34,773 nt of DNA from Rhodospirillaceae bacterium Spongia-Bin9 (GTDB lineage: Bacteria; Pseudomonadota; Alphaproteobacteria; Bin65). The notes under the pieces are model-generated. The model saw only the letters and a program-made list of their open reading frames with translations. It was not told where the DNA came from and did not search any database. The position numbers and the translations under genes were made by a program. The stretch is from contig FZLR01000027.1 of the NCBI GenBank assembly GCA_900197615.1, positions 1 to 34,773 of the forward strand. Reading direction: 5' to 3'. Shown here piece after piece: positions 23,837 through 30,991 of the stretch. Every line of letters starts with the position of its first letter. Position 1 is the first letter of the stretch.

Positions 23837-25016
23837 GCCGGTCCGCCTCGGAATCGTCGGGCTGGGCCGGGCCTTCGCCCTCACCGCGCCGGCCCTGCGC
23901 GCCGACCGCCGGATCGATCCCGTCGCGGCCTGCGCGCCGCGCGCGGAATCCCGCGCCGCCTTCGAGGCTGAATTCGGCGGCCGGAGTTACGCCGATCTCG
24001 ACGGGCTGCTGGCGCATCCCGGTCTGGAGGCGGTCTATATCGCCACTCCCCACGAACTCCACGCCGAACAGGCGATGGCTACGGCAGCGGCCGGCAAGCA
24101 TGTGCTGGTCGAGAAGCCGCTGGCCGCGACCCTGACCGACGGCGAAGCCACGGTCGAGGCGTGCGAACGCGCCGGGGTCGCCCTGATCGTCGGGCCGAGC
24201 CACAGCTTCGACGCGCCGGTCGCGCAGGCGCGCGCGCTGATCCGGAGCGGCGCGCTCGGCCCGGTGCGCATGATCCACGCCTTCGCCTACACGGATTTCC
24301 TCTACCGGCCGCGCCGCCCGGAGGAATTGCGGACGGAGGAGGGCGGCGGCGTGCTGTTCAGCCAGGCGGTCCACCAGGTCGATGTCGTGCGCCTGCTCGC
24401 CGGTGGGCTGGCGACGCAGGTCAGCGCCCATACCGGGGACTGGGACCCTGCGCGACCGACCGAAGGCGCCTACAGCGCGCTGCTCGCGTTCGACGGCGGC
24501 GCCTTCGCCAGCCTGACCTATTCCGGCTACGGCCGCTTCGACAGCGACGAGTGGATGGGCTGGACCGGCGAACTGGGCCACAAGAAGGATCCGGACGACT
24601 ACGGCCGGACGCGCCGGGCGCTGGCCGCCGCACCGACTCCCGAAGCGGAATCGGCCCTGAAACGAGCGCGCACGTTCGACGCAGCGGCGGCCCCGGTGGC
24701 CGCGCCGCATCACGAGCATTTCGGCCCGGTCGTCGTCTGCTGCGAGCACGGCGACATCCGCCTGACGCCGGACGGTATCTGGGTCTATGGCGACGAGCGG
24801 CGCTTCGAGCCGGCCCCGCGCACGCCCGATCCGCGCACGCCGGTGCTCGATGCATTGGTTGCGGCGGTGCGGGATGGTATTGAGCCGGTCCAGACCGGAC
24901 GCTGGGGCCTGGCCAGCCTGGAGGTGTGCCACGCCATTCTGCGCTCGGCCCGCAACGGCGCGCCAGTCCAACTCACGCGGCAGGTGGCCGCCGAGCCCGG
25001 AGGAAACCCGAAGTGA
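23826..25016 (+). CDS. Gfo/Idh/MocA-family dehydrogenase, phthalate dihydrodiol dehydrogenase-like
   Basis: The protein has 396 residues. The Rossmann nucleotide site is RLGIVGLGRAFALTAPAL at the N-terminus. It is followed by VYIATPHELHAEQAMATAAAGKHVLVEKPLA, where the EKP lysine is the family's catalytic/cofactor residue, and GGVLFSQAVHQVDVVRLLAGG in the second domain. Phthalate 4,5-cis-dihydrodiol dehydrogenases (Pht4/OphB type) belong to this family rather than to short-chain dehydrogenases. The context of oxygenase, reductase and decarboxylase supports that role. It overlaps the reductase by 11 bases and the decarboxylase by four, so the three are one operon. The family is broad, so a sugar-type substrate cannot be excluded from sequence alone. 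Confidence 0.88.
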   Translation: MTSEPVRLGIVGLGRAFALTAPALRADRRIDPVAACAPRAESRAAFEAEFGGRSYADLDGLLAHPGLEAVYIATPHELHAEQAMATAAAGKHVLVEKPLAATLTDGEATVEACERAGVALIVGPSHSFDAPVAQARALIRSGALGPVRMIHAFAYTDFLYRPRRPEELRTEEGGGVLFSQAVHQVDVVRLLAGGLATQVSAHTGDWDPARPTEGAYSALLAFDGGAFASLTYSGYGRFDSDEWMGWTGELGHKKDPDDYGRTRRALAAAPTPEAESALKRARTFDAAAAPVAAPHHEHFGPVVVCCEHGDIRLTPDGIWVYGDERRFEPAPRTPDPRTPVLDALVAAVRDGIEPVQTGRWGLASLEVCHAILRSARNGAPVQLTRQVAAEPGGNPK

Positions 25017-26005
25017 GCGATCTGCGCCTGTCCATCGCCATGGGCGACTACGACCGCACCCGCCCGATCGCGGACGGCCGGGCGAGGATCGACGGCGTCG
25101 ATCCGGCGGTCATGCTGCTGACGCCGGAGGAGATGTTCTTCCGCGCCATGCGCCACCGGGCCTTCGATATCTGCGAACTGTCGCTGTCCTCCTACGTCAT
25201 CTCCGTGGCGCGCGGCGACCCGCACTACATCGCCGTGCCGGTCTACCTGTCGCGCGCCTTCCGCCACACCTCGATCTATATCCGCACCGACCGGGGCATA
25301 GAGCGGCCGGAGGACCTGCGCGGCCGGCGCATCGGCATCGCCGAGTACCAGCTCACCGCGAACGTCTGGGCCCGCGGCATCCTCGAAGAGGATCACGGGG
25401 TCCGGCCCTCGGACATCCATTGGGTGCGCGGCGGCATGGACACGCCGGGCCGGCCGGAGAAGATCGCGCTCGACCTGCCGGCGGATGTGACCGTGGAGCC
25501 GGCCCCTGAAGGCGCAACGCTAAATGGAATGCTTACGGCAGGCGAAATCGACGGCTTCATCGGCCCGCGGTCGCTGCGCTGCTTCGACGAAGGGCATCCG
25601 CAGGTCGGCCGCCTGTTCGGCGATTCCTTCGCCGCCGCCGAGGCGTATTACCGGCGCCACGCGGTGTTCCCGATCATGCATGTGCTGGCACTGCGGCGGT
25701 CGCTCGCCGACGATCATCCCTGGCTGCCCGGCGCGCTCCTCAAGGCCTTCACCCGCGCGAAAGGCATGGCGCAGGACGCGCTGCACGACACCTCGGCGGC
25801 CAAGGCGACCCTGCCGTTCCTGGAAGACAGCCTGGAGCGCGCGCGTTCGCTGATGGGCGCGGATTTCTGGAGCTACGGCCTCGCCGGCAACGAGAAAACC
25901 CTCGACACCTTCCTCGGCTACCACCGCGCCCAGGGCCTGTCGCCGCGCCGCGTCGGCGTCGACGACCTGTTCCATCCCGCGACGCTCGAGGCGTTCAGTT
26001 TGTAA
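25013..26005 (+). CDS. 4,5-dihydroxyphthalate decarboxylase-like protein
   Basis: The protein has 330 residues in a periplasmic-binding-protein-like fold but without a signal peptide, as in Pht5-type decarboxylases. Characteristic stretches are LSIAMGDYDRTRPIADG, FDICELSLSSYVI, FRHTSIYIRTDRGIERPEDLRGRRIGI and YRRHAVFPIMHVLALRRSL. The GTG start at 25013 follows ggagga with eight bases of spacing and overlaps the dehydrogenase stop by four bases. The expected reaction is removal of one carboxyl group from 4,5-dihydroxyphthalate to give protocatechuate. Homologues of unknown substrate exist, so the assignment rests on family plus the neighbouring genes. Confidence 0.88.
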   Translation: MSDLRLSIAMGDYDRTRPIADGRARIDGVDPAVMLLTPEEMFFRAMRHRAFDICELSLSSYVISVARGDPHYIAVPVYLSRAFRHTSIYIRTDRGIERPEDLRGRRIGIAEYQLTANVWARGILEEDHGVRPSDIHWVRGGMDTPGRPEKIALDLPADVTVEPAPEGATLNGMLTAGEIDGFIGPRSLRCFDEGHPQVGRLFGDSFAAAEAYYRRHAVFPIMHVLALRRSLADDHPWLPGALLKAFTRAKGMAQDALHDTSAAKATLPFLEDSLERARSLMGADFWSYGLAGNEKTLDTFLGYHRAQGLSPRRVGVDDLFHPATLEAFSL

Positions 26006-26217
26006 GGCGAGACACCGGGACGGCGCCCTCCAGGAGAATCCGCGGCACACGATCGCTCGCGTTCGCCCTGTTCGTCCTTTGCCGTCATGTCGACCGAAGC
26101 GGTGCGGAGGGACGCGCAGTCGGGAAATCTCCCTTCCTGCGGCATCCCCTGACCGTGAGCTGCCGCCGAAGGTGGCGTTCCGAAAGCCTGCCCCGAGCCT
26201 GTCGAAGGGCGCGCGCC
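26006..26217. other. Intergenic region with dispersed-repeat sequence
   Basis: These 212 bases lie between convergent genes. They hold a copy of the repeat also found near the window end (26082-26130). Further on is a ccgagcctgtcgaaggg stretch (26193-26209), a motif I know to be frequent between genes in alphaproteobacteria. I see no gene. Confidence 0.5.
26082..26130 (+). repeat. Dispersed intergenic repeat, copy 1
   Basis: The 19 bases ccgtcatgtcgaccgaagc (26082-26100) recur exactly at 34634-34652. In both copies gaaatct follows a short distance later (26124-26130 here). Both copies lie outside genes. It looks like a short extragenic repeat family rather than an insertion sequence. Confidence 0.7.
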
Positions 26218-27363
26218 TCACATGCGCTTGGCGACTTCCTCCAGCATCACTTCCGTCGCGCCGCCGCCGATCGCGGCGACCCGGGCGTCGCGGCTCATGC
26301 GCTCGATCGGGCTTTCGCGCATATAGCCCATGCCGCCGTGCAGCTGGACGCAATCGTACATCACCCGGTTGACCAGCTCGCCGCCCATCGCCTTGATCAT
26401 GGAGACTTCCTTCACGCAGTCCCGGCCCCGGGAGACGAGCCAGGCGCAGTGATAGGTCAGGTGGCGGAAGGCCTCGGCCTGGGTCGCCAGCGTCGCCAAC
26501 TTGTGGCGCACCACCTGCTTGTCCCACAGCGTGCCGCCGAACGCCTTGCGGTCCTTGACATATTGCGTCGTGATCGCCAGCGCGCTCTCCATCGAGCCCG
26601 CGTTCATAGCGCCGGCGACCAGCCGCTCGTTCTGGAAATTCTCCATCACCGCGTAGAAGCCCTTGTTCTCCTCGCCGAGGATGTTCTCGTACGGGACTTC
26701 GCAATCCTCGAAGACCAGTTCGGCGGTGTCCGAACAGCGCCAGCCGTGCTTGTCGAGCTTCTTGGCGACCTTGAATCCCGGCGCGCCCTTCTCGACGATG
26801 AACATGGAAATGCCGCGCGATCCCTTGGCGTGCGGATCGGTGCGCGCGGCGACGAAATAGACGTCGGACAGAACCCCGTTGGTGATGAACACCTTGCTGC
26901 CGTTCAATACCCAGCGGTCGTTGCCCCTGCGCCTGGCCCTTGTCTTGAGCGCGGCGACGTCGGAGCCGCCGTCCGGCTCGGTGACCGCGATGCTGCTGAC
27001 CTTGCGGCCGGCGATCAGGTCGGGCAGCAGGCGCTCTTTTTGCTCGTCGGTGCCGGCGTTGATGAGATGCGGCACCGCCATCTCGGCATGGGCCGAGGTG
27101 CTGCCGGCGAAGCCGCCGAAGCTGGTTTTGCCCAGTTCCTCCCACTGGGCGACCATGGCGACCGGTCCCATGTCGGTGCCGCCATAGGCCTCCGGCGCCT
27201 GGACGCCGAAGAAGCCGAGATCGCCCATGCGGGCGAACACGCCGCGCGGGATCTCCTCGGCCGCCTCCCAGGCGTCGCCGTGCGGCTCCACCTCGTCCTC
27301 GATGTAGCGGCGCGCGGTCTCGCGCAGCATGCGGTGCTCTTCGTTGAGATAGACGGGATCCAT
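26218..27363 (-). CDS. Acyl-CoA dehydrogenase
   Basis: The protein has 381 residues, the normal length. Features are SIAVTEPDGGSDVAALKT (127-141), VLNGSKVFITNG (152-163), YVKDRKAFGGTLWDKQ and the C-terminal LHGGMGYMRESPIERMSRDARV. At the place where medium-chain enzymes carry the catalytic glutamate (YEGT) this protein reads IGGGATEV. The base is instead likely E246 in FQNERLV, the long-chain/isovaleryl-CoA dehydrogenase position. I chose the ATG at 27363 (MDPVYLNEEHRMLRE); the ATG at 27414 would add 17 residues translated through an inverted repeat. It oxidises an acyl-CoA to the 2,3-enoyl-CoA and passes electrons to ETF. It stands alone, with no adjacent thiolase or hydratase. Confidence 0.92.
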   Translation of the reverse strand: MDPVYLNEEHRMLRETARRYIEDEVEPHGDAWEAAEEIPRGVFARMGDLGFFGVQAPEAYGGTDMGPVAMVAQWEELGKTSFGGFAGSTSAHAEMAVPHLINAGTDEQKERLLPDLIAGRKVSSIAVTEPDGGSDVAALKTRARRRGNDRWVLNGSKVFITNGVLSDVYFVAARTDPHAKGSRGISMFIVEKGAPGFKVAKKLDKHGWRCSDTAELVFEDCEVPYENILGEENKGFYAVMENFQNERLVAGAMNAGSMESALAITTQYVKDRKAFGGTLWDKQVVRHKLATLATQAEAFRHLTYHCAWLVSRGRDCVKEVSMIKAMGGELVNRVMYDCVQLHGGMGYMRESPIERMSRDARVAAIGGGATEVMLEEVAKRM

Positions 27364-27389
27364 GGCGGGCGGCGGGGATGTTGTTGGGC

Positions 27390-27412
27390 GGCGGGACGTT
27401 TGTAGTCCCGCC
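27390..27412. repeat. Inverted repeat upstream of the acyl-CoA dehydrogenase gene
   Basis: Two perfect 8-base arms (ggcgggac and gtcccgcc) flank a 7-base loop (gtttgta). It lies 27 bases upstream of the acyl-CoA dehydrogenase ATG and downstream of the surface-protein gene's terminator. It may be an operator or an extragenic palindrome. Confidence 0.6.
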
Positions 27413-27422
27413 ATCCGCCGTT

Positions 27423-27443
27423 GAAAAGCCGCGCCTCGCGGCT
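27423..27443 (-). terminator. Rho-independent terminator of the surface-protein gene
   Basis: Read on the minus strand, seven paired bases (AGCCGCG / CGCGGCT) with a three-base loop are followed by TTTTC. It begins eight bases after the stop codon of the barrel-protein frame. The T-run is short, so efficiency may be moderate. Confidence 0.65.
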
Positions 27444-29570
27444 CACGCCGTTACCAGCGGGCGTTCGCCCGGAACAGGATCGAGTGCGCCGCCGGCTCGG
27501 GCCCGCGCGTCACGTCGCGGGTTCCTTCGAACCCGAACACTGTCTGCGGCGCAATCCGCCACCGGGCTCCTGCCCGCCACTGCTGCGTACCGCGCATCGA
27601 CAGCGAAAGTCCGGCATGGGGGGTCAGCAGTCCTGCGCCGACGGGCGCGCGAAGGCCGTAGCCGATTTCCGTGTTAAGCCGGCCCTCGGCCGCGAAGGCC
27701 TGCGCACCGTCGACGCCGGGCGCCCCCCCGGGCGCCGACTGCATCCGTTCGATACCGCCCGGCCCGGCGCCCCAGCCCGGCGCGACGGTCAGGAAGAAAC
27801 CGCGGCCGAGTTGACCGGGATTAATCCGGACCTCGCCGGTAATCCCCCACTCGCCGAAGCCCTTTTCCGCATGGGCCAGAACGCCGTGCGCATGGCCACG
27901 GACCGTGTAGCCCCGGGCCCTGTAGCGCACGCCGCCGCCGACCAGGATCCCGACGCCTTTATCGGCATCGCCGCCGTCGTGGCGCAGGCCGCCTTCCCCG
28001 GTGAGGGTCAGCGTCCCACCGCCGACCTCGAAGGCGCGCGAGCCCTCGCCGATGAGCCGCAGCCGCGTCGCTTCGCCCTGCGCGGCCACGAGGTCCCCGG
28101 CAGCGTCCGATTCGGCCTGCACCCACATCGCGTCCGCCTTGACGGCAAGGTCGATGCCCAGGCCCCAGTCCGGCGACGGCAGCCGGCCGCGCACGCCGCC
28201 CGACACAATGCGCATGCCGATATCGGTCCTGCCGGCGGCATCGTCCTCCTGCCGGAAATTCAGCTTGCCCTTGCCGGAGCCGACAATCCCCCAGACGTCG
28301 ATCGTTTCCGTCAGCCGGTAGCGGGCAAAGCCGTAGAGGTTCACGAGGCGGCCCTTGGATTTTCCGGCGACCTCGTCCCCGGCCAGTTCGAATACCCCGG
28401 CGCCCTCGCTGATCGAAACCGCAAGCCCGCCGAGCCATCTGTCCTGCGCAACGTCCGCCCCGATGACCGCCGTGCTCACATCGCCGAACAGGGGGACCGG
28501 CTTCTTCCTGGCGTCGAACCGGGCGATCCCGAATCGGCCCCAGGCGGTCCAGGTCGCCTCGCCCTTTTCGTCGTCGCCGGCGCCGATCTGGAACGAACTG
28601 CCGGGCGGCAGACCGGAGCGGGCCCGTCCCGGCATCGCCCCCCGAAAACCGGCCCTGTCCCATCCAACCTGGGCGCCGAAATTCCCGGAGGAACCCCAGC
28701 CGAAACCCGGGCCGGGATAGGCCGCGCCGCCGGCGGACATTCCGGCCACGGAGACTTGCGTCTCCGACCCGCCGTCGAAGCGTCCGTCCAGCGCATTCAG
28801 CATCTGGCTGCCGACCGTGCGCGCGAACCGGACGATCCAGGATTTCTGGACAGTATCGCCCTCGAGCCCTCTGCCGAGCCGTCCCGGCGGCGACCAGTCG
28901 CTGTCGCCATCCGCGTTGGTGGCCCGCACTCGAACCTCGTAGGGCAACTCCTCGTCGAAATCCTGAATGTTCAGGATTAGCGCGCTCGTCTCCGTCACGT
29001 CCTGCGGGCCGTCGATCCAGGCGTCGTCGGGACCGGCCCGGTACTGCAGGTCGTAGCTTTCGATTGGCGGACGGCCGCGGTTGGACGGCGCGGTCCAGCT
29101 GACCGACAGGCCGGTCCGGTCTTCCGGCGCCAACCGGACCTTGGGCGCCGCCGGCGCGCGCGGCCTCTCGGAAACATCGGTAACCGAGATGGTCGCGTCG
29201 ACGGTGTCGCTCGCTCTCCCGTCGCTCACCTTGACCGTGACCGTATAGCTCTCCTTGGCCTCGCGGTCGTAGACGGCGCCGGACCGGGTCATGATCTGGC
29301 CGCTGGTCCGGCCGATGGAGAAGAACCGCGCTTCCGCGCCTTCCAGGGTGAAGGTCAGCGGATCGTTGTCGGCGTCGGATGCTGTGACCGGACTGCCGAC
29401 ATTCTCCCCCGGCCTCGTCGTGTAGCCGACATTCTCCTCGAATCGTCAGCGTGCCGGGATCGTCCAGGACCGGTGCATTGTTCTGCAAGGAGTCGGTGCC
29501 GACGCCATCATTCCCGCCGCCACCGGTGTTGTCTCCGCCGGTGTTGCCGCCGCCGGTGTTGCTGTTGCCG

Positions 29571-29690
29571 TCGTTTCCGCCGCCGTCGTTTCCGCCGCCG
29601 TCGTTTCCGCCGCCGTCGTTTCCGCCGCCGTCGTTTCCGCCGCCGTCGTTTCCGCCGCCGTCGTTTCCGCCGCCGTCGTTTCCGCCGCCG
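29571..29690. repeat. 15-base tandem repeat, eight perfect units, encoding GGGND
   Basis: Eight identical units of tcgtttccgccgccg are bracketed on both sides by gtgttgctgttgccg. On the minus strand they encode a flexible Gly-Gly-Gly-Asn-Asp linker in the surface protein. Unit identity without silent changes suggests recent expansion by slippage. Unit number can change without breaking the frame. Confidence 0.95.
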
Positions 29691-30041
29691 GTGTTGCTGT
29701 TGCCGTCGTTTCCGCCGCCGCCGTTGCCGTTGTTGCTGCCCGAATAGACCGTAAGGAGCCCGACATTGTGGACCGGGCATTCGGCCTCGTGATCCCATAC
29801 TTCGTGGCTGAAGGTCAGCGATGTGGGGCGGGCCCTTTCGTCATCCGCATCGACATCGCCGTCTCCGTCGACATCTTCCAATTTTCTGACAGTGACTTTG
29901 CGCCAGGGCGTCGGATCGTCGAGGTTGTCGAGGTTGTCGGGTTTGTCGAATTTCCAACCGATCGATGGCACCCACTCGACGCCCTTGTATTTGCCGCCGG
30001 CACGCGCCGCGCCGTCGACATGGATCTTGACCCACCAACCT

Positions 30042-30209
30042 TCGGCATCTTCGTTGTCTGGCTGCTCGGCATCTTCGTTGTCTGGCTGCTCGGCATCTTC
30101 GTTGTCTGGCTGCTCGGCATCTTCGTTGTCTGGCTGCTCGGCATCTTCGTTGTCTGGCTGCTCGGCATCTTCGTTGTCTGGCTGCTCGGCATCTTCGTAG
30201 ACTGGCTGC
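30042..30209. repeat. 24-base tandem repeat, six perfect units plus one variant, encoding EDAEQPDN
   Basis: Six exact 24-base units (30042-30185) are followed by a seventh with two base changes (30186-30209), which reads QPVY in place of QPDN. The encoded acidic octapeptide lies just after the mature N-terminus of the surface protein. The antisense reading gives a hydrophobic WLLGIFV repeat that I regard as a shadow. Confidence 0.95.
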
Positions 30210-30457
30210 TTCGAAAGCCTCATCCAGTAGGTTACACTGTTCCCGTTGTTGAAATTCAGCGGGACGGACGATCCCGAGGTCGGGTTCACGCCATCGAGCG
30301 ACACCTCGACCGTACCGTCCCAGGAGGAGGTCTGCGCGCGGGCCGGTGGCGCCGCGACGGCGCACAGGAAGGCCGCCAGCAGGGTCGCGCAGACAGCGGG
30401 AATCGGACGCCGCCGAGCGGGACGTCCAAGCCATCTCCACAGGGATGGAAGCACCAT

Positions 30458-30991
30458 ATTCGGACGGCTTAAATCGGCGCCGAACCGTCAGACGGCGGAA
30501 AGCGTAGCTTTACCGCGGTCGGCGTTCGTGACCGGAAAGATGTCATGTGGATTCGCCATGTTCCTTGACGTCGGATTTTGCCAGGCGGTAAGTCTAGTTT
30601 GAAGCGCTGACAGACTCAGTTTATAACACTATTTGGTAGTTACAAGTAAAGGAAATACATTCCCTTGATTGGATGAGAGCAAGATTCAAATATTTTTTTA
30701 TAATAAGAATTATTCATTTCGTAGACATTTTCGCTACCGATCCGATTATCGCCGTTGGGGCGGGCGCCGATGGCGGATGCGCCGCAGCGGAGCCGGCATT
30801 CCGCGCGCTCCGTCATGCCCTCGGGCAGCGTGACGAAATGCCGAACATGCGGATTGTCAGCGGGCCTGGCGCCGGTATCATCGCCGCCGCCGCACAGCGC
30901 CAGCATATTCCGAGCCGGATCGCAACCGATCCGTTCCCCGCGCATCCTGACGCAGAAGATTCGGACTGCGCCGCCGACCGAAGCCGAAACC
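30458..30991. other. AT-rich intergenic island with candidate promoters
   Basis: This 534-base gap separates the start of the surface-protein gene from that of the ThDP enzyme. Bases about 30590-30730 are far more AT-rich than anything else in the window and include a run of seven T and a TATAAT at 30699-30704. A minus-strand frame from ATG 30945 to 30640 (101 residues, MRGERIGCDPARNMLAL to MYFLYL) is open but unlike any family I know, and plus-strand frames are open there too. I do not call it a gene. Confidence 0.5.
30599..30627 (+). promoter_or_regulatory. Candidate sigma-70 promoter toward the ThDP enzyme gene
   Basis: TTGAAG (30599-30604), a 17-base spacer and TATAAC (30622-30627) match the sigma-70 consensus in four and five of six positions. 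Transcription would start near 30634 and leave a leader of about 360 bases before the ATG at 30992. The base composition of the region supports a promoter; which of the nearby elements is used is unknown. Confidence 0.4.

Larger units (their letters stand above)
27451..30457 (-). pseudogene. Large repeat-bearing surface protein with cadherin-like, fibronectin III and C-terminal beta-barrel domains; one frameshift
   Basis: Two overlapping frames join into one protein of about 1001 residues if a single base near 29440 is removed. In order it has: a signal peptide ending ARA (residue about 41); an EDAEQPDN repeat (88-135); a DVDGDGDVDADDE calcium-loop-like segment; a GGGND array (about 256-296); a cadherin-like domain (NAPVLDDPGTLTI | EENVGYTT to ATISVTDVSE, crossing the shift); a fibronectin III domain (about 431-528); an ARTVGSQMLNALDGRF linker; and a roughly 300-residue beta-barrel ending LFRANARW, with the terminal aromatic of outer-membrane barrels. 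Cells making the shifted product would lose the barrel. Both parts look otherwise intact, so the shift is recent, a phase switch or a sequence error. A role in adhesion is inference. Confidence 0.8.

Noticed and set aside
29430-29450. Programmed ribosomal frameshift
   Set aside because: No slippery heptamer, homopolymer or evident stimulatory structure at the shift; a simple one-base insertion explains it.
30042-30209. CRISPR-like array
   Set aside because: The 24-base units are contiguous with no spacers and are in-frame coding repeats.
29768-30472. A plus-strand frame with a WLLGIFV membrane-like repeat
   Set aside because: It is the antisense of the EDAEQPDN repeat; the minus strand has the signal peptide and surface-protein domains.
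30640-30945. A 101-residue minus-strand gene
   Set aside because: No ribosome-binding site or family match, and plus-strand frames are open over the same bases; kept only as a check point.
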